From Halomonas huangheensis (lineage in GTDB: Bacteria > Pseudomonadota > Gammaproteobacteria > Pseudomonadales > Halomonadaceae), in NCBI RefSeq assembly GCF_001431725.1, contig NZ_CP013106.1:3658001-3722000 (forward strand): a stretch of 64,000 nt of DNA. The letters run 5' to 3'. The translations under genes and the position numbers were made by a program. Numbering within the stretch: the first letter of the stretch is position 1; every line of letters begins with the position of its first letter. The notes under the pieces were generated by a model. That model worked only from the letters and a program-made list of their open reading frames with translations, made no database searches and was not told the origin of the DNA. Positions 15,993-24,888 of the stretch are shown in pieces.

Positions 15993-16790
15993 ATGCGCAA
16001 GCATCTCCTTCCCGTTTCGGGTCACAAGCTGGCCACCTGCAGCCTGCTGAGCGCCTGTCTCTTCGCGGCCTTCATACCCACGGCAAGCGCCGAGAATAAC
16101 GCCGCCGATACGGCCGACGCCCCCGATCACGCCATCGTGCTGATCAACCCCAACTCGAATGCCGAGGCCACCCATTCCATGGCGGAACTGGCTCGGCTCG
16201 AGACCACTGGGGTGGCAAGCGTTATCGAACGCAGCAACACCGATGCCCCGCCGCTACTGACCACGCCTCAGGACATGATCGATGCCGCCCCGGGTGTCGT
16301 TGCCATCGGCGTTGAGGCCGCTGAAGACGAGCGCGTGGCCGCAATCATCGTGTCAGCCTTCAGCGACCCCGGACTCGAGGAGCTGCGCGCCGAAGTCGAT
16401 ATTCCGGTATTCGGTATCGGTGAGGAGGTCTTCCACGAGGCTGCCCGCGGCGAGCGGGAGTTCGGCATTGTCACCGTTACCCCGGACGAGGCGCTGATCG
16501 AATCCTTCCGCCAGAAGGCCGCGTCCCTCGGCTATGAACACCTCTATCGTGGTGTCAGGGTCACTCCGGGTGATCCCAACGAGCTGGTGCAATCTCCCGA
16601 CGCTCTTGATGCCGCTCTGGCAAAAGCGGTGCAAGCTTCCATCGAGGAGGATGGCGCCCAGGCCGTGATCATGGGGGGAGGCCCGCTATCGGCCTCGGCG
16701 TTCAGGCTGCAGCCTCGCTTCGAGGTTCCGTTGGTAGTCGCCGTCAATGCAGCGGCCCGTGCGGCCGTCGCCGCCATTCGCAGCGAATAG
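15993..16790 (+). CDS. Exported Asp/Glu/hydantoin racemase-like protein lacking both catalytic cysteines
   Basis: 265 residues. Residues 1-33 look like a Sec signal peptide (basic MRKHLL, a hydrophobic core, TASA before E34); L-S-A-C at 19-22 could be read as a lipobox, but the core continues beyond it. The mature part begins the racemase fold (HAIVLINPNSNAEAT). The first cysteine motif reads SAFSDPGLEELR (A122 in the Cys position), the second MGGGPLSAS (G229). The mature form would therefore act outside the cytoplasm and cannot use cysteine chemistry. It lies between two NCS1 permeases. A periplasmic ureide- or purine-binding role is my inference. It shares A-F-x-D-P-G and G-x-P-L with the protein at 7001-7774. 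Confidence 0.8.
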   Translation: MRKHLLPVSGHKLATCSLLSACLFAAFIPTASAENNAADTADAPDHAIVLINPNSNAEATHSMAELARLETTGVASVIERSNTDAPPLLTTPQDMIDAAPGVVAIGVEAAEDERVAAIIVSAFSDPGLEELRAEVDIPVFGIGEEVFHEAARGEREFGIVTVTPDEALIESFRQKAASLGYEHLYRGVRVTPGDPNELVQSPDALDAALAKAVQASIEEDGAQAVIMGGGPLSASAFRLQPRFEVPLVVAVNAAARAAVAAIRSE

Positions 16791-16914
16791 TTGTCAGCCG
16801 CCTGCTGCGGACATAGCGGCAGGCCTGCCTACACTGAGAGTGACGGACCTCCCGGACCCAGGGCCCCCCGAGCAGGAGGGCCATTTCCGACCACCACAGC
16901 GCAAGGTGTCTCCC

Positions 16915-18375
16915 ATGAACGAACCGGATCTGCACCTCGACACCTCACGTGTCGATGCCTCGCTATACAACAAGGATCTCGCCCCGTTGCCCCATGCCAA
17001 ACGTAACTGGGGCGCTTTCGAGATATTCAATGTGTGGTCCAACGATATCCAGAGTCTGTTCGGCTACACCCTCGCCGCATCACTGTTCCTGACCTACAAC
17101 CTGAGTGGCTGGGCGGTGATGGCGGCCATCATTCTCGCCGGTGTGATCGTGATGTTTCTGGTCAACCTGACCGGCTCGCCCAGCGTACGCTACGGCATTC
17201 CCTTCCCGGTCATGGTCCGCGCCAGCATGGGAGTGAGGGGGTCCAATCTTCCGGCACTGCTGCGCGCCATTGTGGGGATATTCTGGTACGGCGTGCAGAC
17301 CTACTTCGCCTCCACCGCCGTTACCCTGATGATCACCGCCCTGATCGGTACCGATGGCGGCGAAGGGGCCCTCGGGCTATCGCCGGTGGCATGGTTGTCC
17401 TTCCTGATCGTATGGGTCTTCCAACTGGCCATCTTCTGGGCCGGTATCGAGCGCATCAAGCACTTCCTCAACTGGGCCGGCCCGCTGGTCTATGTGGTGA
17501 TGGTGGCGCTGATGGCGATTATCTGGTGGCAGGCCGGTGACCAGTTGTTGCCGGCGGTAGGCAGTATCTTCTCCGGCACTGGCGATGATGCCCGCATCGG
17601 TGGCTTGCAGGCCTTTGCCGCCATCGTCGGTACCATGGTCGCCTACTTCGCGGCAGTGGTGATCAACTTCGGCGATTTCACCCGTTTCGTGCGTACCGAG
17701 CGTCAGATGAAGCTGGGCAACCTGCTGGGGCTGCCGCTGAACGTGGCCTTCTTCTCGTTCATTGCCCTGATCATCACCGCCGGAACCATGGTGCTGTTCG
17801 GCGAGGCTCTGACCAACCCCACCGATATCGTCGAGCGGGTCGATGCCCTGCCGCTGACACTACTCTCGGCGTTGACCTTCTTCGCCGCGACCGTAGGCAT
17901 CAATCTCGTCGCCAACTTCATTCCCCCCGCCTATGACCTGGCCAACCTGTTTCCGCGACATATCAGCTTCCGAACAGGAGGCCTGATCACCGCCTGTGTC
18001 GCGCTGATCGTGGGTGCGCTATGGGTGTCGGTCATCAGCCATATCGGCGTGTCGGGCTTCGTCAATGCAGTAGGCGCCGTCGTCGCGCCCTTCTACGGCA
18101 TCATTGTCGTCGACTACTACCTGATCAAGGGCGGCAAGCTGGATATTCAGGCGCTGTACTCGGCCCGGGAAGGTGATGCCTATACCTATACCAACGGCTG
18201 GAACCTGCGTGGTCTGGTGGCATTCGCCATCGCCGCGCTGTTCTCGGCGTCAACTGTGGTAGTGCCCGCCATGGCCAATCTGTCCGGCTTCGGATGGATG
18301 CTCGGCGCAGCGCTGGGAGGTGTTCTCTATCTGTTGCTGATGCGCGGCCAGGCGGCAAAGGTGAAAACAGCCTGA
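16915..18375 (+). CDS. NCS1-family permease (allantoin/uracil/purine type)
   Basis: 486 residues from the ATG at 16915 (AAGG upstream); the frame is open from 16747 but the extra part overlaps the previous gene's end. N-terminal DLAPLPHAKRNWGAFEIFNVWSNDIQSLFGYTLAASL is typical of the allantoin/uracil/hydantoin branch, as are YGIPFPVMVRASMGVRGSNLPALLRAIVGIFWYGVQT and FVRTERQMKLGN. About 12 helices. It differs from the NCS1 gene at 14462, so the block has two importers for related compounds. The exported racemase-like gene is directly upstream. Confidence 0.93.
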   Translation: MNEPDLHLDTSRVDASLYNKDLAPLPHAKRNWGAFEIFNVWSNDIQSLFGYTLAASLFLTYNLSGWAVMAAIILAGVIVMFLVNLTGSPSVRYGIPFPVMVRASMGVRGSNLPALLRAIVGIFWYGVQTYFASTAVTLMITALIGTDGGEGALGLSPVAWLSFLIVWVFQLAIFWAGIERIKHFLNWAGPLVYVVMVALMAIIWWQAGDQLLPAVGSIFSGTGDDARIGGLQAFAAIVGTMVAYFAAVVINFGDFTRFVRTERQMKLGNLLGLPLNVAFFSFIALIITAGTMVLFGEALTNPTDIVERVDALPLTLLSALTFFAATVGINLVANFIPPAYDLANLFPRHISFRTGGLITACVALIVGALWVSVISHIGVSGFVNAVGAVVAPFYGIIVVDYYLIKGGKLDIQALYSAREGDAYTYTNGWNLRGLVAFAIAALFSASTVVVPAMANLSGFGWMLGAALGGVLYLLLMRGQAAKVKTA

Positions 18376-18387
18376 GCCAGGTTCACA

Positions 18388-18416
18388 CCGAGGGAGAAGC
18401 CAGTCTTCTCCCTCGG
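18388..18416. terminator. Bidirectional terminator between the NCS1 permease and gntR
   Basis: A 12-bp perfect stem (CCGAGGGAGAAG and its complement) with a 5-base loop lies between convergent stops. A pyrimidine-rich run follows on the plus strand. Confidence 0.75.
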
Positions 18417-18429
18417 CCTTCTCTCACGT

Positions 18430-19170
18430 TCAGCGAGCGAATATCTCGAACAGATCCAGAGACTCATTGTCTTCTTCAACAATCGACAGTGAGGCTTCGA
18501 TCGCCTTGAGATGCCGGCTCATGAAGGCCTGGGCACGCTCGCCCTTGCCCTCGGCCAGAAAATTGATCAGGTCCTGATGGTCGTGCGACTCACAACCGAG
18601 GTGGCCGGTATTGCCATACACCGCCAGAATCAGCGACGAGCGCGAACACAGGCGTTCGACAAACTCCGCCAGGGTACGATTGCCCGAGATACTTGCTATG
18701 TAAGTATGAAAACCGGCGGACAGGCGAATCGCCTGACTCTGCTCCCCACCACGCAAGGCCTCGTGCTCACGCTTCGCCAAGCGCTGAAGCTCCGCTATGT
18801 CCGCGGATGTGATTCGCCGGGCAATTTCCGGTATCAGACCACACTCCACCATCTGCCGCGCCTCAAACACATCCCTGGCTTCCTCTGCAGTGGGCCGAGT
18901 TACACTAGCCCCACGCCGTGGTGTCAGAGTGACCATTTGTTCGAGCGCCAGGCGCTGCAGAATCTTGCGAATTCCTGTACGACTGACTCCGAATACATCG
19001 GACAGAGCATCCTCGCGCAGGCGCGCGCCCGGCTTGAGACGATGTTCGATGATGGCGTCGCTTATCGATCGATAGATGGCTTCATGGCGCTCGGCACCAT
19101 CGCCGTTCTTCCCCATGCGAAGGCCTGGTGCGTCGGCAGCCTGAGGGGAAGCCTTCACGCGTTGATTCAT
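18430..19170 (-). CDS. GntR-family (FCD) regulator of the ureide block, HpxS-like
   Basis: 246 residues: a winged helix from about residue 29 (ERHEAIYRSISDAIIEHRL, DALSDVFGVSRTGIRKILQRLALEQMV) and an FCD domain (residues 95-235). It resembles the GntR regulators found with hpx purine-degradation clusters. The operator TTGTATAC lies about 70 bases upstream of its own start and recurs before puuE, the racemase candidate and the uraH/uraD pair, so it is the best candidate repressor or activator of this block. The motif assignment is by eye. Confidence 0.88.
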   Translation of the reverse strand: MNQRVKASPQAADAPGLRMGKNGDGAERHEAIYRSISDAIIEHRLKPGARLREDALSDVFGVSRTGIRKILQRLALEQMVTLTPRRGASVTRPTAEEARDVFEARQMVECGLIPEIARRITSADIAELQRLAKREHEALRGGEQSQAIRLSAGFHTYIASISGNRTLAEFVERLCSRSSLILAVYGNTGHLGCESHDHQDLINFLAEGKGERAQAFMSRHLKAIEASLSIVEEDNESLDLFEIFAR

Positions 19171-19236
19171 CAGCGCTCTCCTGTCAGTGCGCTATCCACA
19201 GAGTCTGGGCTGGCTTGCCCACTATACTGCAGTCTA

Positions 19237-19244
19237 TTGTATAC
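19237..19244. promoter_or_regulatory. TTGTATACAA-type operator 4
   Basis: TTGTATAC in the leader of the HpxS-like regulator gene; suggests autoregulation. Confidence 0.5.
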
Positions 19245-19284
19245 GACATCCTGCATGCCTGAGTTGAAAAGGACGACACAAAAA

Positions 19285-19311
19285 GGCCTGTCCACAGAGA
19301 GAGGACAGGCC
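19285..19311 (-). terminator. Rho-independent terminator of the uraH-puuD operon
   Basis: Read leftward, GGCCTGTCC pairs with GGACAGGCC around a 9-base loop and runs straight into TTTTTGTGT. It lies 43 bases past the puuD stop. Confidence 0.85.
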
Positions 19312-19353
19312 GGAAATATGTCACAGTGCGTATCATCAGCACGGATACAGCGG

Positions 19354-20610
19354 CTATTCGCTTCCCCAGGCAGCAATCAGCTTGCGCTCATCGTCGGTCA
19401 TCTGGGTCAGATTGCCCAGCGGCATATAGCCGCTGGCGACTACCTGCTGGATAACCGCCTTGTGTTGCTCGACCTCAGCTTCCGTCTCGAGTGCAATACC
19501 AGCAGGTGCGGCGCTGAAACTCGGATGCTCGGGCTGAGCGGCATGGCAGGATGCACAACGCTCAACCATCACGGAGTGAACTCTCGCAAGCGGCGCCTCG
19601 TCTACCTCTGCACCTTGCTGCTCGGCGGTGGCCGTCGGTTCGCTGGTGACAGCTGCAGTCGCCTCACCATCATTACCGCTCAGGCTCGGCGCCCCCAGGC
19701 CAAAGGCCAACAGGATCAACACGACCCCCGCGGCAGGATAGGCCGGCTTGTTGTGACCCGCGTGCATCAATACGAAGTACTGGCGAATCAAGGCACCGGC
19801 AAAGATCAGCAGCGCAATGATCACCCAGGCCCAATCATTGGCGTAGGCAAAGGAATAGTGGTTGCTGATCATCAGCAACACCACCGGCAACGTGAAGTAG
19901 GTGTTATGCACCGAACGCTGCTTGCCGCGTTTGCCATCCAGAGGATTGGGTGTCTCTCCAGCCTGCATCGCCTTGACCATGCGACGCTGACCAGGAATGA
20001 TCCAGAAGAACACGTTGGCCGACATTGCGGTCGCCATCACCGCACCGGTGAGCAGGAAGGCCGCTCGCCCGGAAAAAATGTGCACGCTCAACCAGGCGAC
20101 CACAACCATCAGTACCGCTACGGCGATACTCAGCAGGCCATCGCGATCCATATTGGGGCTGATGCGCTTGCACAACTCGTTATAGACAATCCAGCCCCCG
20201 GCAAGGAATGCCAGCGCGACCAGATTGGCTTCCAGTCCACTCATGTTGGCCGCCCACTGCCATGGGCTGCCGGGGTTTACCAGGTAGAAGCTGGGATTGG
20301 CCATGTACAGGATCACGAACAGCGCGAAACCCGACAACCAGGTGGTGTAGGACTTCCAGAACGACCAGTGCAGGTCATCCGGCAGCTTGTCCGGTGCCGT
20401 CGCATACTTCTGGTTGTGATAGAAGCCGCCGCCATGCACGGCCCACATTTCACCGAAGACGCCCTTGCGGCGGTCCTCTTCGGCCTTGGGCTTCTTCAGC
20501 CCGTTGTCGAGCATGACGAAATAGATCGACTCGCCAATCCAGGCGATGGCAGCGATGACGTGCAGCCAGCGCAGCATGAAATTGGTGACATCAAGCAAGT
20601 AGGAAGACAT
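19354..20610 (-). CDS. puuD: Membrane-bound urate hydroxylase with C-terminal cytochrome c domain
   Basis: 418 residues. The first 310 hold about eight helices starting with FMLRWLHVIAAIAWIGESIYFVMLDNGLKKP, the PuuD signature, including HNQKYATAPDKLPDDLHWSFWKSY. A linker rich in A, T and E follows. A class I cytochrome c domain has CASCH at 352-356 and a likely axial Met at 396 (GYMPLGN). PuuD oxidises urate to 5-hydroxyisourate and passes electrons to the respiratory chain instead of making hydrogen peroxide. It is cotranscribed with uraH, which removes its product. Confidence 0.96.
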   Translation of the reverse strand: MSSYLLDVTNFMLRWLHVIAAIAWIGESIYFVMLDNGLKKPKAEEDRRKGVFGEMWAVHGGGFYHNQKYATAPDKLPDDLHWSFWKSYTTWLSGFALFVILYMANPSFYLVNPGSPWQWAANMSGLEANLVALAFLAGGWIVYNELCKRISPNMDRDGLLSIAVAVLMVVVAWLSVHIFSGRAAFLLTGAVMATAMSANVFFWIIPGQRRMVKAMQAGETPNPLDGKRGKQRSVHNTYFTLPVVLLMISNHYSFAYANDWAWVIIALLIFAGALIRQYFVLMHAGHNKPAYPAAGVVLILLAFGLGAPSLSGNDGEATAAVTSEPTATAEQQGAEVDEAPLARVHSVMVERCASCHAAQPEHPSFSAAPAGIALETEAEVEQHKAVIQQVVASGYMPLGNLTQMTDDERKLIAAWGSE

Positions 20611-20695
20611 GGCGTGTACTCTGCCGTTGTTGTTGGAAGGCGCGGGAACCGCTGCATGGCGTCACCCGCGCCGAGTCACGGTGGTAAAGAGAGAC

Positions 20696-21049
20696 TCAGC
20701 TGCCGCGATAGGTGGAGTAGCTGTAGGCGGAAAGCAGCAGCGGTACGTGGTAATGCTCACTGGAATCGGCTACGCCGAAGCGCAACGGGATATGGTCGAG
20801 GAAGCGCGGCTCGCTGGCTTCCATCGCCTGGGCACGCAGATAATCACCAGCGTGGAAGAGCAGTTCGTATTCACCGCTGGTGAAGGCATCGCCTTCCAGC
20901 AAGGGGTTATCGCAGCGACCATCATCGTTGGTCACCGTACTCCCGAGTTGAACGCGCTCATCACCGTTGATGCGGAAGATATCGATGCGAATGCCCTGCC
21001 CCGGACAGCCGCGCGAGGTATCCAGTACGTGTGTGGTCAAGCGACCCAT
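20696..21049 (-). CDS. uraH: 5-Hydroxyisourate hydrolase (transthyretin-related)
   Basis: 117 residues with a strong AGGAGG site. It opens [22 protein letters not shown] and ends YSTYRGS, the family's C-terminal signature that forms part of the active site. The histidine in TTHVLD, the RF in [13 protein letters not shown] and the H-Y-H-VPLLLS motif fit. It hydrolyses 5-hydroxyisourate to OHCU, between PuuD and UraD. It is the cytoplasmic form, with no signal peptide. First gene of the leftward uraH-puuD pair, divergent from uraD. Confidence 0.97.
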   Translation of the reverse strand: MGRLTTHVLDTSRGCPGQGIRIDIFRINGDERVQLGSTVTNDDGRCDNPLLEGDAFTSGEYELLFHAGDYLRAQAMEASEPRFLDHIPLRFGVADSSEHYHVPLLLSAYSYSTYRGS

Positions 21050-21162
21050 GATGCTCCTCCTGCTATACGCGATGCCATGTTCGATTGGATGATAATTGCT
21101 CGTCGGTGCGAGCCAATGGTAAACATGATTGATCTAAATGAGGGTACATTTCAACCAATTTT

Positions 21163-21171
21163 TTGTATACA
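21163..21171. promoter_or_regulatory. TTGTATACAA-type operator 5
   Basis: TTGTATACA lies in the uraH/uraD divergent region, placed to act on both promoters. Confidence 0.6.
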
Positions 21172-21255
21172 GTTTACGCAGACCTTTACATTCGCTATTC
21201 AACCTTCCATCCGTGCAGGCAATAACTGCAGAAGATAACAACGACAGGAGACCAC

Positions 21256-21780
21256 ATGACCACGCCGATTCTCGAAAAGCGTCCCAGCCTCATGGACAAG
21301 GCTACCTTCGTCGCTACCTATGGCGATGTCTTCGAGCACTCGCCCTGGGTCGCTGAAGCCGCCTGGGAGCTTGGCTTGACTGAGCGGCACGATAACCCCG
21401 TGACCCTTGCGGAACATATGGGGCAAGTGCTGATCGATGCCGACAAGGCACAACAGATGCAGGTGATTCTGGCGCACCCCGATCTTGCCGGTAAGGCTGC
21501 AGCAGCGGGAGAGTTGACCAACGACTCAACAAGAGAACAGGCCGGCGCGGGGCTGGATCAGTGCACCCAGGAAGAGCTCGAACGCTTCACTCGACTCAAC
21601 AATGCCTACAAGGAACGCTTCGGCTTTCCCTTCATCATGGCAGTGAAGGGCGGTAATCGGCACACCATTCTCGCCGCATTCGAGGAGCGTCTACACCATG
21701 ACGCTGATCAGGAGCGTCGAGAGGCTGTCGCGCAGATCAACCGCATTGCCCGCTTCCGTCTGGAAGATCGCGCCAGTTGA
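21256..21780 (+). CDS. uraD: 2-Oxo-4-hydroxy-4-carboxy-5-ureidoimidazoline (OHCU) decarboxylase
   Basis: 174 residues. It carries the catalytic histidine in VILAHPDLAGK, the E-x-A/T-rich helix with NNAYKERFGFPFIMAVKG and the NRHTIL-AFEERL segment that together mark OHCU decarboxylase. It converts OHCU stereospecifically to (S)-allantoin, completing the oxidation of urate begun by PuuD and UraH. Divergent from uraH across a TTGTATACA site, and followed by a strong hairpin. Confidence 0.97.
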   Translation: MTTPILEKRPSLMDKATFVATYGDVFEHSPWVAEAAWELGLTERHDNPVTLAEHMGQVLIDADKAQQMQVILAHPDLAGKAAAAGELTNDSTREQAGAGLDQCTQEELERFTRLNNAYKERFGFPFIMAVKGGNRHTILAAFEERLHHDADQERREAVAQINRIARFRLEDRAS

Positions 21781-21795
21781 CCAGCACCACAAGGC

Positions 21796-21828
21796 ACAAC
21801 GGCCAGCCCTGAACAGGCTGGCCGTTGT
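21796..21828. terminator. Terminator between uraD and the GST gene
   Basis: A 13-bp perfect stem (ACAACGGCCAGCC and its complement) with a 7-base loop lies between convergent genes. Confidence 0.75.
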
Positions 21829-21928
21829 ACTGAATAGCGTTGCCGCGGATAACGCAAGTCGTTAGCCAATGATGATAGCCTCCCGGCAACCCTCTTCCAA
21901 GCTTGGCTCCTTCCCGGCCTGACTCCTT

Positions 21929-22645
21929 CTACTCCTGACTATAGGCACCGCTGATATCGGAGATGCGTAGAGCCTCGCGTCCCATGCCACCGTGGAGATC
22001 CAACATACGCTCCAGCCATGCGTATACCGGGTCGGCGTTGGAGACAAGGTCAGCATTGGAAACACTGCGCGCCCACATGAAGTTTCCAAACACCAGATAG
22101 TCACCGGCGCCAGGCGCCTCTCCATCGATGAAATCGGATTGCGCGAGCACTCCGCGCAACGGTTCCAGAGCCGCATCAAGCTGTGACAGCCCCTTGGCAG
22201 GCGAATGGAACTCCTCCAACCGACAGCCGAAGCGCTTTTCTCGGGTCTCGCGGAAGTAGCTTCGATCCTTCGGATGAATCGCGTTGATCAGGTCCATGAT
22301 GATGGTGCGCATGATTGCCGGCGCCATGACACGTTCGACATGACCCTTGATATACAGCGCACGTGCTTCGGCCGCAGGGTCACCCAGCAACGATGGTGTA
22401 TCCGGATAGGCACGATCCAGGTAACGCAGGATCTCGAAACTGTCGGTAACGGTCTCATCACCATCAACCAGCACTGGCACCTTGTCATGATCAGCAAATG
22501 CCAGCGCCTGCTTATCCGTGAAGTTCCACGCCCGAGTTTCCACCTCCAACCCCTTGTGAGCCAAAGCCAGCTTGACTCGCCAGCAATACGGTGAAAACCG
22601 CAACTCGTCATCGATACCACACAGGTCATACAGCACTCGTGACAT
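21929..22645 (-). CDS. Glutathione S-transferase family protein
   Basis: 238 residues from the ATG at 22645 (GAGG site); a longer frame to 22690 adds 15 unlikely residues. Thioredoxin-fold N-domain with SPYCWRVKLALAHKGLEVE (glutathione-site helix), KVPVLVDGDETVTDSFEILRYLDRAYP (the cis-Pro and ES/DS motif), then an all-helical domain. The SPYCWR motif has a cysteine where many GSTs have Ser or Tyr, as in Omega- or Zeta-like proteins. It lies convergent to uraD. A role in ureide breakdown is not established; it may be unrelated. Confidence 0.88.
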   Translation of the reverse strand: MSRVLYDLCGIDDELRFSPYCWRVKLALAHKGLEVETRAWNFTDKQALAFADHDKVPVLVDGDETVTDSFEILRYLDRAYPDTPSLLGDPAAEARALYIKGHVERVMAPAIMRTIIMDLINAIHPKDRSYFRETREKRFGCRLEEFHSPAKGLSQLDAALEPLRGVLAQSDFIDGEAPGAGDYLVFGNFMWARSVSNADLVSNADPVYAWLERMLDLHGGMGREALRISDISGAYSQE

Positions 22646-23030
22646 TCTGCTTGCCTCGGTTAAGGAGCGATTGCCACATAGTGCCAGCATCCTGGCCTGG
22701 AACCAATGTCATCGCCCGGGTGAAGGGTTGTCATTGTGACACCAGCTCATTGGCAGTCGTCTCCCGAGTGAAATTTTGTCCATTAGTCTAAGAATCTGAC
22801 ACTCCACGCCGAGTTCCGTTCTTAGTCATCCACTTACAAGATATTGTTTTTAAAATACATATCTCAGAAAGAAAGTTGAAATCAGCTTCGGGAAGATTGG
22901 TAATACCAATTCTCCAACTATGGAGTTTCCATCGTTGGAGAGCTTATCGTGCAGCGGACGCCATACCGTGATCCGGTGGGCGAACCTTCATCGAGTCTGC
23001 TGACCGCAAACGACAAGAGAACACCGGCTG
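22646..23030. promoter_or_regulatory. Promoter region of the lactate/glycolate permease
   Basis: 385 bases between divergent genes, with an AT-rich part at 22838-22870. It carries the perfect palindrome ATTGGT-AAT-ACCAAT at 22896-22910, about 120 bases before the permease start. No gene is seen. Confidence 0.7.
22896..22910. promoter_or_regulatory. FadR/LldR/GlcC-type operator before the permease
   Basis: ATTGGTAATACCAAT has the half-sites TGGT and ACCA at a 3-base spacing. The same arrangement is found at 38633-38645 in front of the glc genes. Confidence 0.65.
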
Positions 23031-24740
23031 ATGACTGATACGACCCTTGCACTGCTGGCATTCGTGCCACTGATACTGGCAGGTATTCTGCTGATTGGAC
23101 TGCGTATGGCCGCAAGAATAGCCATGCCGATTGTCTTCGTGGTGACCGCTTTGATTGCGCTGCTGGCCTGGGATATGACCATGACCCGGGTCATTGCCTC
23201 GACCCTGCAGGGCCTGATCCTGACCGTCGCGATCCTGTGGATCATCTTCGGCGCCATTCTGCTGCTCAACACTCTCAAGCACTCGGGTGGTATTACCGCC
23301 ATCCGCAACGGCTTCTCCGGCATCAGCCCCGATCGCCGCGTGCAGGCGATCATCGTTGCCTGGCTATTCGGCTGCTTCATCGAGGGTGCTTCAGGCTTCG
23401 GAACACCGGCAGCTGTCGCCGCTCCGCTGATGGTCGCACTAGGCTTCCCGGCACTGGCCGCCGTTACTGTGGGCATGATGATCCAATCCACACCAGTCTC
23501 ATTCGGCGCCGTGGGCACGCCCATTGTGGTCGGGGTTTCGGGGGGCGTTGATCGTGCCGGTATCACCAGCGCACTCGAGGCCGGAGGTTCCAGCTGGCTG
23601 GATTACTTCCACCTGATTGCCGGTGAAGTCGCGTTGGTACACGCTGTGGTGGGTGTCTTCATGCCATTGATCATGGTCATGGTCATGGTGCGCTTCTTCG
23701 GTGCCAACCGTTCCTGGAAGGAAGGCCTGTCGATTGCTCCCTTTGCCATCTTTGCCGGCGTTGCCTTCGTGGTGCCCTACGCTCTGGCAGGAGTATTTCT
23801 CGGCCCCGAGTTCCCATCGATGATCGGCGCCATGGTGGGACTGGCGATCGTTGTCCCTGCCGCCCGTCGTGGTTTCCTGATACCGACCGAGAACTGGGAC
23901 TTTCCCGACAGCAAGCAATGGCCGGATCACTGGATCGGCAAGCTGAGTATCAAGACCGATGAAGTCGTCGGCAAGACCCGTATTTCCACCTTCATGGGTT
24001 GGCTGCCCTATGTGCTGCTTGCCCTGTTGCTGGTGCTGTCTCGCAGTGTCGAGTCCTTCAAGTCGCTGCTGACCTCGGTGAGTTTCGGCTTTTCCGATAT
24101 TCTGGGAGAAACGGGTGTGTCCGGCAGTGTCGAGCCACTCTTCCTGCCCGGCGGCATCCTGCTGATCGTGGTGCTGATCACTGCGGTAATGCATCGCATG
24201 AAGGGTGCCGAGCTCAAGAATGCTTTCAGCGAGTCCACCCGCACTCTACTCGGTGCAGGTTTCGTGTTGATCTTCACCATCCCGATGGTGCGTATCCTGA
24301 TCAACTCCGGCGTCAACGCTTCCGACCTGCCCTCTATGCCGGTGGCCATGGCAACTTTCGTGGCCAACAGTGTTGGCGATATCTACCCGCTGTTCGCGCC
24401 TGCTGTGGGCGGTCTGGGAGCCTTCATCGCCGGCTCCAATACGGTTTCCAACCTGATGCTGTCGGACTTCCAGTTCAATGTCGCCCAGCAGCTTGGCGTA
24501 TCCACCGCACTGATGATTTCTCTGCAGGCCGTTGGTGCCGCCGCCGGTAACATGATCGCCATTCACAACGTGGTTGCTGCTTCAGCCACTGTCGGGCTGC
24601 TGGGCCGCGAAGGCATCACCATCCGCAAGACGCTGCTGCCGACCCTGTACTACGTGATTGCCGCCGGCCTGATCGGTCTGATAGCGATGCAGGTGGTCGG
24701 GATATCGGACCCATTGATGGCCATCGAAGCCGCGGGCTAG
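23031..24740 (+). CDS. L-lactate/glycolate permease of the LctP family
   Basis: 569 residues with about 13 helices. LctP hallmarks: [58 protein letters not shown], and [26 protein letters not shown] near the end. E. coli homologues are LldP (lactate) and GlcA (glycolate); both carry both acids. Its operator matches the one at the glycolate oxidase genes 15 kb away, so a glycolate role is favoured here. It stands alone between a GST gene and a terminator. Confidence 0.93.
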   Translation: MTDTTLALLAFVPLILAGILLIGLRMAARIAMPIVFVVTALIALLAWDMTMTRVIASTLQGLILTVAILWIIFGAILLLNTLKHSGGITAIRNGFSGISPDRRVQAIIVAWLFGCFIEGASGFGTPAAVAAPLMVALGFPALAAVTVGMMIQSTPVSFGAVGTPIVVGVSGGVDRAGITSALEAGGSSWLDYFHLIAGEVALVHAVVGVFMPLIMVMVMVRFFGANRSWKEGLSIAPFAIFAGVAFVVPYALAGVFLGPEFPSMIGAMVGLAIVVPAARRGFLIPTENWDFPDSKQWPDHWIGKLSIKTDEVVGKTRISTFMGWLPYVLLALLLVLSRSVESFKSLLTSVSFGFSDILGETGVSGSVEPLFLPGGILLIVVLITAVMHRMKGAELKNAFSESTRTLLGAGFVLIFTIPMVRILINSGVNASDLPSMPVAMATFVANSVGDIYPLFAPAVGGLGAFIAGSNTVSNLMLSDFQFNVAQQLGVSTALMISLQAVGAAAGNMIAIHNVVAASATVGLLGREGITIRKTLLPTLYYVIAAGLIGLIAMQVVGISDPLMAIEAAG

Positions 24741-24761
24741 ACAGCAAGTGCGCAGCACAGA

Positions 24762-24789
24762 AACGCCGCCTCGGAGATGAGGCGGCGTT
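24762..24789. terminator. Terminator after the permease gene
   Basis: AACGCCGCCTC pairs with GAGGCGGCGTT around a 6-base loop. It also serves the leftward cluster, whose last stop is at 24889. Downstream, 24804-24835 holds short imperfect repeats of GCTCGCC-CTA. Confidence 0.75.
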
Positions 24790-24888
24790 CTCGTCGCTGA
24801 AAGCTCGCCACTAGCTCGCCGCTAGCTCGTCACTACGGGGTTACTTACAGCTTATAACTTACCGCTTACTGCTCGAGCCGCTCGTAGC

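Noticed and set aside
18511..20883. A 790-codon open frame on the plus strand
   Set aside because: It runs antisense through the GntR gene and puuD, both with clear family motifs, and has no recognisable domain.
24804..24835. Short GCTCGCC-CTA repeats as a regulatory array
   Set aside because: They lie past a terminator between convergent genes, are imperfect, and look like slippage.
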